Source of the DNA: Bradyrhizobium icense
Lineage (GTDB): Bacteria; Pseudomonadota; Alphaproteobacteria; Rhizobiales; Xanthobacteraceae
NCBI RefSeq assembly: GCF_001693385.1
Contig: NZ_CP016428.1
Location: forward strand, 3,162,001-3,226,000
Length of the DNA stretch: 64,000 nt
Direction: 5' to 3'
Below the pieces are notes generated by a model. That model saw nothing but the letters and a program-made list of their open reading frames with translations. It did not search any database and was not told where the DNA came from. Every line of letters starts with the position of its first letter. Positions within the stretch are counted from its first letter, which is position 1. The translations under genes and the position numbers were made by a program. Shown in pieces: positions 1 through 9,299 of this stretch.

Positions 1-1082
1 TCGGCTGCTTGGCCCCGACGGTGCAGCCGCGCGCGACCGAGCACATCCCGGAGATGCGGGCGATCATCGAGAAGCTGGTTGCCGGCGGCTTCGCCTATGT
101 CGCCGAAGACCACGTGCTGTTCTCGCCGCAGGCGATGAACGAAGCCAATTCCGTGATGCCGCGCTATGGCGCGCTGTCGAAACGCTCGCTCGACGAGATG
201 ATCGCAGGCGCCCGCGTCGACGTTGCGCCCTACAAGCGCGACAATACCGACTTCGTGCTGTGGAAGCCTTCGAAGCCGGGCGAGCCGTCGTGGCCGTCGC
301 CATCGGGCATCGAGGTCGAAGGCCGCCCTGGCTGGCACATCGAATGCTCGGCGATGGCCTGGAAGCATCTCGGCGAGAAGTTCGATATCCATGGCGGTGG
401 CATCGACCTGGTGTTTCCGCATCATGAGAACGAGCTCGCGCAGACCTGCTGCGCGTTCCATTCCGACCGCATGGCGAATGTCTGGATGCATAACGGCTTC
501 CTGCAGATCGAGAGCGAGAAGATGTCGAAATCGCTCGGCAACTTCTTCACGATCCGAGAACTGCTGGCCGATTGGCCGGGTGAGGTGCTGCGTTTGAGCA
601 TGCTCAAGACGCACTACCGCTCGCCGCTGGATTGGACCGCGAAGGGTGTGGAAGAGAGCGCGAAGACGCTCGACGACTGGTACGCGATCGCGGCCGACGC
701 TGTGGCCACCGAGCCGTCGTCCGCCATGATCGAGGCGCTCTATGACGACCTCAACACGGCGCTGGCGATGGCAGTCCTGCACGGCCTGCGCAACGCGGCG
801 GCGTCGGGCGGGGCGCGGGAACGCGGCGAGTTTGCGGCCTCGCTTCGCCTGCTCGGCTTCCTCTCGATGAGTGCTGCGGAGTGGAAGGGGCGGAAGCAGC
901 AGGCGAGCGGCATAGATGCGCAACACGTCGACCGCCTGATTGCCGATCGCGCGGCGGCGCGCGCGCGCAAGGATTTCAAGGAATCCGATCGCATCCGCGA
1001 TGAGCTCGCCGCGATGGGCGTTGCCATCAAGGACAGCAAGGACAAGGACGGAAAACCCGTCACCACCTGGGAGATCGCGTGA
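1..1082 (+). CDS. cysS: Cysteinyl-tRNA synthetase, C-terminal part (5' end outside window)
   Basis: Charges tRNA-Cys with cysteine in the cytoplasm. The reading frame is open from the first base, so the start and the HIGH-containing N-terminal part of the catalytic domain lie upstream. What remains includes GWHIECSAM (zinc and substrate region), the HHENELAQ segment, and the class I signature KMSKS at 518-532, followed by the helical anticodon-binding C-terminal domain. The end [10 protein letters not shown] is typical of the family. The stop codon overlaps the start of the next small gene by one base, so the two are probably translationally coupled. Identification is secure; only the 5' boundary is missing. 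Confidence 0.96.
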   Translation, partial: GCLAPTVQPRATEHIPEMRAIIEKLVAGGFAYVAEDHVLFSPQAMNEANSVMPRYGALSKRSLDEMIAGARVDVAPYKRDNTDFVLWKPSKPGEPSWPSPSGIEVEGRPGWHIECSAMAWKHLGEKFDIHGGGIDLVFPHHENELAQTCCAFHSDRMANVWMHNGFLQIESEKMSKSLGNFFTIRELLADWPGEVLRLSMLKTHYRSPLDWTAKGVEESAKTLDDWYAIAADAVATEPSSAMIEALYDDLNTALAMAVLHGLRNAAASGGARERGEFAASLRLLGFLSMSAAEWKGRKQQASGIDAQHVDRLIADRAAARARKDFKESDRIRDELAAMGVAIKDSKDKDGKPVTTWEIA

Positions 1083-1195
1083 TGGACAAACCCGATACCC
1101 CGTTTCCCAAACACTGGCGCTACTACATCTTCATCAAATGGGCGCTGATCGTTGCCGCGGTCATACTGGCGCTGCGGCTGTTCGGAGTGATTTGA
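1082..1195 (+). CDS. Small single-pass membrane protein, 37 residues
   Basis: The ATG overlaps the cysS stop by one base (TGATG). The protein begins [17 protein letters not shown] and then has one hydrophobic helix of about 18 residues (WALIVAAVILALRLFGVI) up to the stop. It lies in the gap between cysS and the GNAT gene with 4 bases to the next start, so the arrangement is that of a tightly packed operon. I do not recognise a function; the short basic head and single helix suggest an inner-membrane micropeptide. Coding status rests on tight spacing, amino-acid composition and lack of any other use of this stretch. Confidence 0.65.
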   Translation: MDKPDTPFPKHWRYYIFIKWALIVAAVILALRLFGVI

Positions 1196-1199
1196 CGCG

Positions 1200-1712
1200 A
1201 TGGGACAGGCATTGCCCAAACCTGGCTTGCGGCCGTTTCTGCCGGCGGATGTTCCGATGCTGGCGGCGATCTTCGTTGCCGCCATCGAGGGACTGACCGG
1301 CGACGACTACAGCGAGGCGCAGCAGGAGGCCTGGGCTCAGGCAGCCGAGGACGAAGCGGCGTTCGGCAAGAAGCTCGCCGGGCAACTGACGCTGATCGCG
1401 ACCATCCAGAACGCGCCGGTCGGCTTCGCCTCGCTGAAGGGCGCCGACCATCTCGACATGCTCTACGTCCACCCGAGTGTGGCAGGGCAGGGCGTTGCGT
1501 CGATGCTGGTAGACGCGCTGGAGAAACTGGCGGGCGCGCGCGGGGCCAAGGTTCTGACCGTCGATGCCAGCGATACTGCCGAGCCATTGTTCAGAAAGCG
1601 CGGCTATGCCGCCAAGCAGCGCAATACGGTTTCGCTCAATGGCGAATGGCTTGCCAACACCACGATGCAGAAGACGCTGGCGACAAGCGCCGCGCCGGGA
1701 GCGCCGACATGA
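1200..1712 (+). CDS. GNAT family N-acetyltransferase
   Basis: A 170-residue protein with the GNAT fold. The acetyl-CoA-binding motif is seen as LYVHPSVAGQGVASMLVDAL (about residues 91-110), preceded by a strand with GFASLKG and followed by the AKVLTVDAS strand and the PLFRKRGY beta-bulge region typical of the family. It should transfer an acetyl group from acetyl-CoA to a small molecule or protein amine; the substrate is unknown. The ATG lies 4 bases after the upstream micropeptide stop, and the stop overlaps cimA by 4 bases (ATGA), so all four genes look like one transcript. Confidence 0.85.
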   Translation: MGQALPKPGLRPFLPADVPMLAAIFVAAIEGLTGDDYSEAQQEAWAQAAEDEAAFGKKLAGQLTLIATIQNAPVGFASLKGADHLDMLYVHPSVAGQGVASMLVDALEKLAGARGAKVLTVDASDTAEPLFRKRGYAAKQRNTVSLNGEWLANTTMQKTLATSAAPGAPT

Positions 1713-3307
1713 GCCGCGAACGCCTATATCTGTTCGATACGACATTACGCGACGGCGCGCAGACCAACGGCGTCGATTTCACCCTGCATGACAAGCAGAT
1801 CATCGCGCAGATGCTCGATGAACTCGGCATCGACTACGTCGAAGGCGGCTATCCCGGCGCCAATCCGACCGATACCGAATTCTTCGCCGAAAAGCCGAAG
1901 CTCGAGCACGCCAAATTCACCGCGTTCGGCATGACGCGCCGTCCGGGCCGTTCGGCCTCGAACGATCCGGGGCTGGCGGCGCTGATCGAGGCCAAGGCCG
2001 ATGCGATCTGCTTCGTCGCAAAATCCAGCGCTTATCAGGTGCGGGTGGCGCTGGAGACCACCAACGAGGAAAACCTCGCCTCGATCCGCGACAGCGTCAG
2101 CGCCGCCAAGGCCGCGGGCCGTGAGGTGATGGTCGACTGCGAGCACTTCTTCGACGGCTACAAGGAGAGTGCCGATTTCGCGCTCGCCTGCGCCAAGGCT
2201 GCCTATGATTCCGGCGCGCGCTGGGTCGTGCTGTGCGACACCAATGGCGGCACCATGCCGCACGAGATCGAGACCATCGTCGGCGACGTCGTGAAGCACA
2301 TCCCGGGCAGCCATGTCGGCATCCACGCCCATAACGACACCGAGCAGGCGGTGGCCAACTCGCTCGCCGCAGTACGCGCCGGCGCCCGCCAGATCCAGGG
2401 CACGCTGAACGGACTCGGCGAGCGCTGCGGCAACGCCAATCTCTGCTCGCTGATCCCGACGCTGCGGCTGAAGAACGAATTCTCCGACGCGTTGGAAATC
2501 GGCGTCACCGCGGAGAAAATGGCGACGCTGATGAAGATGTCGCGGACGCTCGACGACATGCTCAACCGCGCGCCGAACCGCCATGCGCCCTATGTCGGCG
2601 AAAGCGCGTTTGTCACCAAGACCGGCATTCATGCTTCCGCGGTCCTGAAGGATCCGCAGACCTACGAACACGTCATGCCCGAATCCGTCGGCAACCACCG
2701 CAAGGTGCTGGTCTCGGACCAGGCCGGCCGCTCCAACGTGATGGCCGAGCTCGACCGCGCCGGCGTTCCTTACGAGAAGAACGATCCGAAACTGGCAAGG
2801 CTGGTCGAGGAGCTGAAGGAGCGGGAGGCTGCCGGTTTTGCCTATGAATCCGCCGACGCCTCGTTCGATCTCCTGGCGCGGCGCACGCTCGGCCGGGTGC
2901 CGGAATATTTCAAGGTCGAGCAGTTCGACGTCAATGTCGAGCAGCGCTACAACGCCAACGGCCAGCGCGTCACGGTGGCGCTCGCGGTGGTGAAGGTCGA
3001 CGTCGCCGGCGAGCGGTTGATCTCGGCAGCCGAAGGCAACGGCCCGGTGAATGCGCTCGACGTCGCGCTGCGCAAGGATCTCGGCAAGTACCAGAAGTAC
3101 ATCGAGGGCCTGAAGCTGATCGATTACCGCGTCCGTATCCTCAATGGCGGCACGGAAGCGGTGACGCGGGTCCTGATCGAGAGCGAGGACGAGAATGGCG
3201 AGAGCTGGACCACGATCGGCGTCTCGCCCAATATCATCGACGCCTCGTTTCAGGCGCTGATGGATTCGGTGGTCTACAAGCTGGTGAAATCCGGCGCGCC
3301 GACGTGA
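1709..3307 (+). CDS. cimA: (R)-citramalate synthase
   Basis: Condenses acetyl-CoA with pyruvate to citramalate, the first step of the threonine-independent route to 2-oxobutanoate and isoleucine. The 532-residue protein opens with LYLFDTTLRDGAQ, the DmpG/HMGL-like TIM-barrel signature; metal-binding HAHNDTE is at about residues 210-216, GTLNGLGERCGNAN follows, and a C-terminal LeuA dimer/regulatory domain spans about residues 400-530. The length fits CimA of the TIGR00977 type better than homocitrate or isopropylmalate synthase. The start chosen is the ATG at 1709 that overlaps the GNAT stop by 4 bases; a longer in-frame opening at 1646 would run inside the GNAT gene and is not needed. Confidence 0.93.
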   Translation: MSRERLYLFDTTLRDGAQTNGVDFTLHDKQIIAQMLDELGIDYVEGGYPGANPTDTEFFAEKPKLEHAKFTAFGMTRRPGRSASNDPGLAALIEAKADAICFVAKSSAYQVRVALETTNEENLASIRDSVSAAKAAGREVMVDCEHFFDGYKESADFALACAKAAYDSGARWVVLCDTNGGTMPHEIETIVGDVVKHIPGSHVGIHAHNDTEQAVANSLAAVRAGARQIQGTLNGLGERCGNANLCSLIPTLRLKNEFSDALEIGVTAEKMATLMKMSRTLDDMLNRAPNRHAPYVGESAFVTKTGIHASAVLKDPQTYEHVMPESVGNHRKVLVSDQAGRSNVMAELDRAGVPYEKNDPKLARLVEELKEREAAGFAYESADASFDLLARRTLGRVPEYFKVEQFDVNVEQRYNANGQRVTVALAVVKVDVAGERLISAAEGNGPVNALDVALRKDLGKYQKYIEGLKLIDYRVRILNGGTEAVTRVLIESEDENGESWTTIGVSPNIIDASFQALMDSVVYKLVKSGAPT

Positions 3308-3316
3308 GGTGAGTTC

Positions 3317-3396
3317 GTCATTCCGGGATGGTCCGAAGGACCAGACCCGGAATCTCGAGATTCCGGGTCCGATGCTTCGCATCGCCCCGGAATGAC
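3317..3396. repeat. Dispersed palindromic repeat (GTCATTCCGGG type)
   Basis: An 80-base element with outer arms GTCATTCCGGG (3317-3327) and CCCGGAATGAC (3386-3396), and an inner perfect 22-base palindrome centred on CTCGAG (3346-3367). Two further short hairpins (GGTCCGAAGGACC and GATGCTTCGCATC) sit between the arms. I recognise this form from intergenic regions of Bradyrhizobium and Rhodopseudomonas. It lies between cimA and the VOC gene and ends 17 bases before the VOC start. Confidence 0.85.
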
Positions 3397-3413
3397 TGCA
3401 GGGGTAGGTGCGA

Positions 3414-3791
3414 ATGATCGACCACATTTCCGTCGGCGTTGCCGACCTCAAGCGTTCCGCGCGCTTCTATGAAGCAACTCTGGCCGCCCTCGGCCTCACA
3501 CGTCTCGTCACCCGTCCCGCCACCATCGGCTTCGGCAAGGCCTATCCCGAATTCTGGATCAACCTGCGCGCCGGCATGACGCTAGTGCCGCTCGAAAGCG
3601 GCACGCACATCTGCCTTCGCGCGAAATCACCCGCCGATGTCGATGCGTTTCACGCGGCTGCGTTGAAGTCCGGCGGACATTCCGACGGCGCACCGGGCCT
3701 GCGCCCGCATGATCGCGTCAAATATTACGCGGCCTTCGTCATCGATCCCGATGGCAACCGCATCGAGGCCGTGACGTTTCCGGCGGAGTGA
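3414..3791 (+). CDS. VOC (glyoxalase/bleomycin-resistance fold) protein
   Basis: A 125-residue single-domain vicinal-oxygen-chelate protein. It begins MIDHISVGVADL with the first metal-ligand His, continues with FYEATLAALGL, and ends with FVIDPDGNRIEAVTF, carrying the closing Glu ligand. Such proteins are dioxygenases, isomerases or drug/toxin-binding proteins; nothing here fixes the substrate. An upstream GTG at 3408 is possible but ATG 3414, preceded by AGGGGTAGG, is the better start. It stands alone between a palindromic repeat and a convergent LOG gene. Confidence 0.8.
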   Translation: MIDHISVGVADLKRSARFYEATLAALGLTRLVTRPATIGFGKAYPEFWINLRAGMTLVPLESGTHICLRAKSPADVDAFHAAALKSGGHSDGAPGLRPHDRVKYYAAFVIDPDGNRIEAVTFPAE

Positions 3792-3802
3792 AGGCGCAAC
3801 GA

Positions 3803-4423
3803 CTACAACTTCCGCGCCAATTCCGGCGCCATCTCCTTGGCGCCTGCCGGAGCACGGGCAGCGGCGGCGCGCAGCCGCGGCACGATGTCCTCGACCTGTT
3901 CGGCTTTGAGAATGTCGATCTCGAACGGCGGCCGGATGAATTTGGTTTCGCGCATATGCGCGAGCAGCGCAAACAGCGGTTCCCAGAAGCCGTCGATATT
4001 GGCGAGCAGCACCGGCTTGGTGTGACGGCCGAGCTGCTGCCACGTTATCTGCTCGACCAGTTCCTCCAGCGTACCGACGCCGCCGGGCAGCGCCACGAAG
4101 GCGTCGGAGTGTTCGAACATCAGCCGTTTGCGTTCGTGCATGTCGGGCGTGACGATCATCTCCTGCACGCGCGCCATCATATGTTCGCGCGACTTTAGAA
4201 ATTCCGGAATGATGCCGGTGACCAGTCCACCGTGATCCAGCGTGGATTTGGCGATCGCGCCCATCAGCCCAACTGATCCGCCGCCATAGACGAGGCGGAT
4301 ATTGTTCTCGGCAAACGCTTTTCCCAAGGCTTGGGCCGCTTCGACGAAGCGGTGGTTGGAGCCGGGGCCGGAGCCGCAATAGACACAGACGGTTTTGATT
4401 AGTTCGGTCTTGATTTGATCCAT
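3803..4423 (-). CDS. LOG family protein (TIGR00730 Rossmann fold)
   Basis: About 206 residues. The family signature PGGVGTLEE and the MHERKRLM segment (the family MxxRK motif) are both intact, so the active site of a nucleoside 5'-monophosphate phosphoribohydrolase is present. LOG enzymes release free cytokinin bases from their ribotides and also cleave AMP; in plant-associated bacteria this can add to cytokinin output, but a housekeeping role is equally possible. Several in-frame Met codons exist at the 5' end (4444, 4432, 4423); MDQIKTELIKTVCVYCGSG at 4423 matches the usual family N-terminus best. Divergent from the ABC exporter gene. Confidence 0.85.
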   Translation of the reverse strand: MDQIKTELIKTVCVYCGSGPGSNHRFVEAAQALGKAFAENNIRLVYGGGSVGLMGAIAKSTLDHGGLVTGIIPEFLKSREHMMARVQEMIVTPDMHERKRLMFEHSDAFVALPGGVGTLEELVEQITWQQLGRHTKPVLLANIDGFWEPLFALLAHMRETKFIRPPFEIDILKAEQVEDIVPRLRAAAARAPAGAKEMAPELARKL

Positions 4424-4635
4424 AACGACCATGTGGCACCGCACCCAGAAAACCTCAAGTCTGGCTGACTTCGCTGATGCAGCAGAAATAGGCCCGAAAT
4501 CAAACCAAACGGGGGAAAGATTTATCTTTCAAGGCTGTACGGGCGAGTTAAACGCTCTATATGACGGGCGTATGCAGATCATCAGAAACCATCTGACGGC
4601 GGCCGGTGCGCCATCCTGCGTTGGGCGCGACAGCG

Positions 4636-6624
4636 ATGGCTGATCCTGATTCGCGCGCCGATGCCGCCCAACTGCCGGCCGACAATGCTCCCGAAAGAGC
4701 GACCCTGATCGGGACGCTGGTTCACCTCTGGCCCTATATCTGGCCCGGCGACCGCACCGACCTGAAAATGCGCGTGGTCTGGTCGATGGTGCTGCTGCTG
4801 GCCGCGAAGCTCGCGACGCTGACGGTGCCGTTCACCTTCAAATGGGCGATCGATGCGCTCAACGGCATGGGCACGGCGCCGGTCGAAGCCTCGAACTGGA
4901 TGCTGTGGCTGATCGCCTCGCCATTGCTGATGACCGCGAGCTACGGCGCGGTGCGCGTTTTGATGGCGGTGCTGACGCAGTTTCGCGACGGCATCTTCGC
5001 CCGCGTCGCGATGCATGCGGTGCGCAAGCTCGCCTACATCACGTTCGTTCACATGCACGAATTGTCGCTGCGCTTTCATCTGGAGCGCAAGACCGGCGGC
5101 CTGACGCGCGTGCTGGAGCGCGGCCGGACCGGCATCGAGGTGATCGTGCGGATGGTGATCCTGCAGCTCATCCCGACCATCGTCGAGGTCTCGCTCCTGA
5201 TGGCGGTGCTGCTGTGGCAGTTCGACTGGCGTTACGTGCTGGTCACCGCGATCACGGTCGTGATCTACATGTACTACACCTACATCGCGACCGAATGGCG
5301 GATCGAGATCCGCCGCAAGATGAACGATTCCGACACCGAAGCGAACACCAAGGCGATCGACTCGCTGCTCAACTACGAGACGGTGAAATATTTCAGCGCC
5401 GAGACGCGCGAGGCCGAACGCTACGACCGTTCGATGGAGCGCTACGAGCACAACAGTGTCAAGACCTACACCTCGCTGGCAGTGCTCAACACCGGGCAGG
5501 CGGTCATCTTCACCATCGGCCTCACCGCGACCATGCTGATGTGCGCGATCGGCGTGCGCAACGGCACCAACACGGTCGGCGATTTCGTCATGGTCAACGC
5601 CATGATGATCCAGCTCTACCAGCCGCTGAACTTCATGGGCATGGTCTATCGCGAGATCAAGCAGGCGATCATCGACATCGAGAAGATGTTCAACGTGCTG
5701 TCGCGCAATCCGGAGATCAAGGATATCCCAGGCGCCGCGCCGCTCGTGGTCAGCGCCGGGAGTGTGCGCTTCGACGACGTGCGCTTTGCCTATGATCCGG
5801 AGCGGCCGATCCTCAAAGGCCTCAGCTTCGAGGTGCCCGCCGGCAAGACGGTTGCGATCGTCGGTCCCTCCGGCGCCGGCAAGTCGACGATTTCGCGATT
5901 GCTCTTCCGCCTCTACGACGTCTCCAGCGGAAAAATCCTGATCGACGGCCAGGACATCAGGAACGTTACGCAGGCGAGCCTGCGCGCCTCGATCGGCATG
6001 GTGCCGCAGGATACCGTGCTGTTCAACGACACCATCCGCTACAACATCCGCTACGGTCGCTGGGATGCCGGCGATGGCGAGGTGGAAGAGGCGGCGCAAC
6101 TGGCGCAGATCGACAGCTTCGTCCGCAACTCGCCCAAGGGCTACGAAACGCAGGTCGGCGAACGCGGGCTGAAACTGTCCGGCGGCGAGAAGCAGCGTGT
6201 GGCGATTGCGCGCACGGTCCTGAAGGCGCCGCCGATCCTGGTGCTGGATGAGGCAACCTCTGCGCTCGACAGCCACACCGAGCACGAAATCCAGGAAGCG
6301 TTGGAGCGGGTCTCACGCGGCCGCACCTCGCTGGTGATCGCGCACCGGCTCTCCACCATCGTCGGCGCCGACGAAATTATCGTGCTGGATCAAGGCCGCA
6401 TTGCCGAGCGCGGCACCCACGTCAAGCTTTTGGCGGCGGGTGGGCTTTATGCCAGCATGTGGAACAGGCAGCGCGAAGCCGAGGCGGCACGGGAGAAGCT
6501 TGCGCAGATCGACGATGGTAACGAAGCGCCGAACCGCGCCCCGCCGCCGGTCGATGATCCGCTCAACGAGCCGGCCGGCGATCAGCCCAAATCCAAAGAT
6601 CCCTTGGCAACCGCCGCGGAATAA
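4636..6624 (+). CDS. Atm1/HMT1-type ABC exporter (fused membrane and ATPase domains)
   Basis: About 662 residues: a six-helix transmembrane domain (roughly residues 35-330) and a nucleotide-binding domain with Walker A GPSGAGKST, signature LSGGEKQR, Walker B ILVLDEATSALD and H-loop IAHRLST. The membrane domain pattern (RKTGGLTRVLERGRTGIE, ALLNYETVKYF-like SLLNYETVKYF) is that of the ABCB7/Atm1 group, which exports glutathione-linked sulfur or metal conjugates from the cytoplasm. ATG at 4636 (MADPDSRADA) is chosen; a GTG at 4606 would add ten residues. The tail after about residue 615 is low-complexity and Pro-rich. Confidence 0.9.
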   Translation: MADPDSRADAAQLPADNAPERATLIGTLVHLWPYIWPGDRTDLKMRVVWSMVLLLAAKLATLTVPFTFKWAIDALNGMGTAPVEASNWMLWLIASPLLMTASYGAVRVLMAVLTQFRDGIFARVAMHAVRKLAYITFVHMHELSLRFHLERKTGGLTRVLERGRTGIEVIVRMVILQLIPTIVEVSLLMAVLLWQFDWRYVLVTAITVVIYMYYTYIATEWRIEIRRKMNDSDTEANTKAIDSLLNYETVKYFSAETREAERYDRSMERYEHNSVKTYTSLAVLNTGQAVIFTIGLTATMLMCAIGVRNGTNTVGDFVMVNAMMIQLYQPLNFMGMVYREIKQAIIDIEKMFNVLSRNPEIKDIPGAAPLVVSAGSVRFDDVRFAYDPERPILKGLSFEVPAGKTVAIVGPSGAGKSTISRLLFRLYDVSSGKILIDGQDIRNVTQASLRASIGMVPQDTVLFNDTIRYNIRYGRWDAGDGEVEEAAQLAQIDSFVRNSPKGYETQVGERGLKLSGGEKQRVAIARTVLKAPPILVLDEATSALDSHTEHEIQEALERVSRGRTSLVIAHRLSTIVGADEIIVLDQGRIAERGTHVKLLAAGGLYASMWNRQREAEAAREKLAQIDDGNEAPNRAPPPVDDPLNEPAGDQPKSKDPLATAAE

Positions 6625-6682
6625 TCCAAATACGGCGCTACTTCCAAAGGCAGCGAAGTCGGCCAGATAACAGCGAGCCCTA

Positions 6683-7381
6683 ATGTCGATTGCGAATTCG
6701 ATCCGCGCGCAGATCCCACCGATCCACCGGGAGGGCTATCCGTTCATCGGCGGCTTTGCGCTGGTCAGCCTGATCCTGTTCTGGATCTGGACTCCGCTTG
6801 GCTGGATCGGCACCGTCCTGACCGTCTGGTGTGCACTGTTCTTCCGCGATCCCGTCCGCGTGACGCCGGTACGCGACGGCATCGTGGTGTCGCCGGCCGA
6901 TGGCCGCGTCTCGATGGTTGCTCAGGTGCTGCCGCCGGCCGAACTCGGCCTCGGCGACCGGCCCCTGCCGCGCATTTCGATCTTCATGAGCGTGTTCAAC
7001 TGCCACGTGAACCGCAGCCCGGTGACCGGCCGCATCGACCGCATCGCCTACCGGCCCGGCACCTTCATCAATGCCGAGCTCGACAAGGCGAGTGAAGACA
7101 ATGAGCGCAACTCGCTGGTGATCTCGACCACGAACGGCCGGATCGGCGTGGTCCAGATTGCCGGGTTGGTAGCGCGGCGGATTGTCTCATTCGTGCGCGA
7201 AGGCCAGTCGATCGGCGCCGGCGAGCGGTTCGGCCTGATCCGTTTCGGCTCGCGTCTGGACGTCTATCTGCCCGAAGGCACGAGGTCGCTGGTTTCGGAG
7301 GGCCAGACGGCGATTGCCGGCGAGACGATTTTGGCCGATTTCGGCTCGACCGAGCAGGGCCGGACTTTTCGCGCCGATTAA
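6683..7381 (+). CDS. psd: Phosphatidylserine decarboxylase proenzyme
   Basis: Makes phosphatidylethanolamine from phosphatidylserine at the inner membrane. The 232-residue protein is the short alphaproteobacterial form: two N-terminal hydrophobic helices, the conserved [13 protein letters not shown] segment, and near the C-terminus [12 protein letters not shown], where self-cleavage between Gly and Ser generates the pyruvoyl group. pssA lies 75 bases downstream on the same strand, giving the common psd-pssA pair that carries out both steps from CDP-diacylglycerol. Confidence 0.95.
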   Translation: MSIANSIRAQIPPIHREGYPFIGGFALVSLILFWIWTPLGWIGTVLTVWCALFFRDPVRVTPVRDGIVVSPADGRVSMVAQVLPPAELGLGDRPLPRISIFMSVFNCHVNRSPVTGRIDRIAYRPGTFINAELDKASEDNERNSLVISTTNGRIGVVQIAGLVARRIVSFVREGQSIGAGERFGLIRFGSRLDVYLPEGTRSLVSEGQTAIAGETILADFGSTEQGRTFRAD

Positions 7382-7456
7382 CCACCTTCGGCGCCTGAAT
7401 GGCCAGGCGGCTGCCAATGGCAAACCGGGTCGGCGCTTGCTATATGATGGCTGGCC

Positions 7457-8338
7457 ATGTTGATCCCGGACCCCAAATACCCTGAATTGCGCCGCCGCCG
7501 GTTTCGCCCGATCCCGGTGCGGATGCTGGTGCCCAACGTCATCACGCTGCTCGCGATCTGCGCCGGGCTGACGGCGATCCGCCTGTCGATCGAAGGGCGA
7601 ATGGAGCTCGCCGTCGCCGCGATCGTATTCGCCGCGGTGCTCGACGGGGTCGACGGCCGCGTCGCGCGCATGATCAAGGGCCAGTCGAAATTCGGCGCCG
7701 AGCTCGACAGCCTGGCGGATTTCGTCAATTTCGGCGTCGCACCCGGCCTGATGCTGTATTTCTGGCAACTGCAGGAGCTGGGCAATGGCGGCTGGATCGC
7801 GGCGATGGTGTTCGCGATCGCGGGCGGCCTGCGGCTGGCGCGCTTCAACGCCAGTATCGACGACCCGAACAAGCCCGCCTTTGCGGCAAATTATTTCACC
7901 GGCGTGCCGGCACCGGCTGGCGCGATCCTTGCGATGTTGCCGTTCTATCTGGCATTTCTCGGCGTCTCGAAGCCGCCGGCCATGCTGACCGCGGCCTACA
8001 CGCTGCTGATCGCTTTCCTGATGGTATCGCGGCTGCCGGTGTTTTCCGGCAAGACGGTGAAGATGCGGGTGCCGCCGGAAATGGTGCTGCCGGTTTTCGT
8101 CTCCGTCGTATTCTTCGTCGCGCTTCTGATCGGTTATCCCTGGCACATCCTGTCGATCGGCTCGGTGCTCTACCTCGTGAGCCTGCCCTGGGGCTGGAAA
8201 TCCTATCGCGACCACGAGCGCAACGCCGCCGTTGCGGAGCAGCCGGCTCCGGCCGCTGAAGCCACGCCGTCATCTCCGGCGACGTTCTCGCCGGCGCCCA
8301 GCGACAGCGAGGACGAACGGCCGGCGCGGCTGAACTGA
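7457..8338 (+). CDS. pssA: CDP-diacylglycerol--serine O-phosphatidyltransferase
   Basis: Forms phosphatidylserine from CDP-diacylglycerol and serine. A 293-residue integral membrane protein of the CDP-alcohol phosphatidyltransferase family: the signature DG..AR........G...D...D is present as DGVDGRVAR, then KFGAELDSLADF, at about residues 58-85. Six or so hydrophobic helices follow, and the last 40 residues are a soluble Ala/Pro/Ser-rich tail. Adjacent to psd, which uses its product. Confidence 0.95.
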   Translation: MLIPDPKYPELRRRRFRPIPVRMLVPNVITLLAICAGLTAIRLSIEGRMELAVAAIVFAAVLDGVDGRVARMIKGQSKFGAELDSLADFVNFGVAPGLMLYFWQLQELGNGGWIAAMVFAIAGGLRLARFNASIDDPNKPAFAANYFTGVPAPAGAILAMLPFYLAFLGVSKPPAMLTAAYTLLIAFLMVSRLPVFSGKTVKMRVPPEMVLPVFVSVVFFVALLIGYPWHILSIGSVLYLVSLPWGWKSYRDHERNAAVAEQPAPAAEATPSSPATFSPAPSDSEDERPARLN

Positions 8339-8467
8339 GCGTCCTCGCCACTCTCCGATATAGCTGCCATGAGCTGCTGCCGAGTTGGGTTCTCCTGCAA
8401 TCTCGGCTATAGGGCTTAGCGACCTACGGCCTCAAAGAGCCGGGCCGAAAAATCAGGAGAGAACGCC

Positions 8468-9187
8468 GTGAACAAAGCCGTTACCGCCCCGCTGCCTGCT
8501 TCCGTCCTCGAGGCGCTGGCGCGCTACGACACCCCGACGATCTGCAATGCGATGGAGATCGTGGCGCCGGAGCGCCGCCTGATCGGCTACACCACCAAGC
8601 CGCTGGTCTGTCCGTTCCCCGACCTGCCGCCGATGGTCGGCTACGCCCGTACGGTGACGATCCGCTCGGTACTCAAATCCACGCTTCCCGCCGACGAGCA
8701 GTCGAAGCGCCGCATCGCCTATTACGAATATGTCGGCACCGGCTTCGGTCCGCGCATCACCGTGATCCAGGATATCGACGGCGCCGATGTCGGCTACGGC
8801 GCGTTCTGGGGCGAGGTGCAGAGCAACGTGCACAAGGCGCTCGGCTGCCTCGGCGTCATCACCGACGGCTCGATCCGCGACATCCCGCAATGGGCGCCGG
8901 GCTTCCAGGCCTTGGCCGGTTCGATCGGACCGTCGCATGCCTGGGTCCATGCCGAGAACTGGGGCGGCGAGGTGCGCGTCGCCGGCATGACGGTGCATTC
9001 GGACGATCTGATCCACGCCGACCAGCACGGCGCCATCGTGATCCCCGTCGATATCGCCGCGAAAATTCCGGAAGCCGCCGAACTCTGCGGCCGGCGCGAA
9101 ACGCCGATCCTGGAGATCGCGCGCAGCCCGGACTTCTCGCTCGAGAAGCTGAAAGAGGCGCTGAAGCGCTCGGCGGAGATTCACTGA
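8468..9187 (+). CDS. RraA-like protein (HMG/CHA aldolase or RNase E regulator fold)
   Basis: A 239-residue RraA-family protein. It contains TPTICNAME near the N-terminus, the central GVITDGSIRDIPQW motif with the conserved Arg-Asp pair found in the aldolase/decarboxylase members, and HADQHGAIVIP. Members that keep this pair cleave 4-hydroxy-4-methyl-2-oxoglutarate-type acids; true RraA inhibits RNase E. GTG 8468 is the start, preceded by AGGAGAGAACGCC. A relic of a TctC-like solute-binding protein directly downstream suggests that this gene once belonged to a carboxylic-acid uptake and breakdown unit. Confidence 0.8.
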   Translation: MNKAVTAPLPASVLEALARYDTPTICNAMEIVAPERRLIGYTTKPLVCPFPDLPPMVGYARTVTIRSVLKSTLPADEQSKRRIAYYEYVGTGFGPRITVIQDIDGADVGYGAFWGEVQSNVHKALGCLGVITDGSIRDIPQWAPGFQALAGSIGPSHAWVHAENWGGEVRVAGMTVHSDDLIHADQHGAIVIPVDIAAKIPEAAELCGRRETPILEIARSPDFSLEKLKEALKRSAEIH

Positions 9188-9194
9188 ACGGCCG

Positions 9195-9287
9195 CTGACG
9201 CCGGAAGGATTGGCCGCCTTCCAGAAGGCCAAGATCGCAAAATGGTGGCCTATCATCAAGGCCGCCGGCATCGGCGCCGCGCAGTGA
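9195..9287 (+). pseudogene. C-terminal relic of a TctC/Bug solute-binding protein
   Basis: Immediately after the RraA-like gene one frame reads LTPEGLAAFQKAKIAKW, then WPIIKAAGIGAAQ and stop. This resembles the last 30 residues of periplasmic Bug/TctC proteins (…F…..I.KW..IIK.AGI). No start or upstream body exists, since the preceding bases belong to the RraA-like gene in another frame. It is best read as the scar of a deletion that removed most of a neighbouring receptor gene. Confidence 0.55.
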
Positions 9288-9299
9288 CTGCCGGCCGTG

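Noticed and set aside
1745..3451. 568-residue frame on the minus strand over cimA
   Set aside because: It mirrors cimA almost exactly, is His/Asp/Arg-rich without domain features, and is expected in GC-rich DNA opposite a strong coding frame.
4582..6285. 567-residue minus-strand frame opposite the ABC exporter
   Set aside because: Composition is low-complexity (His/Arg/Asp/Gln), no motif; the plus strand carries all ABC signatures.
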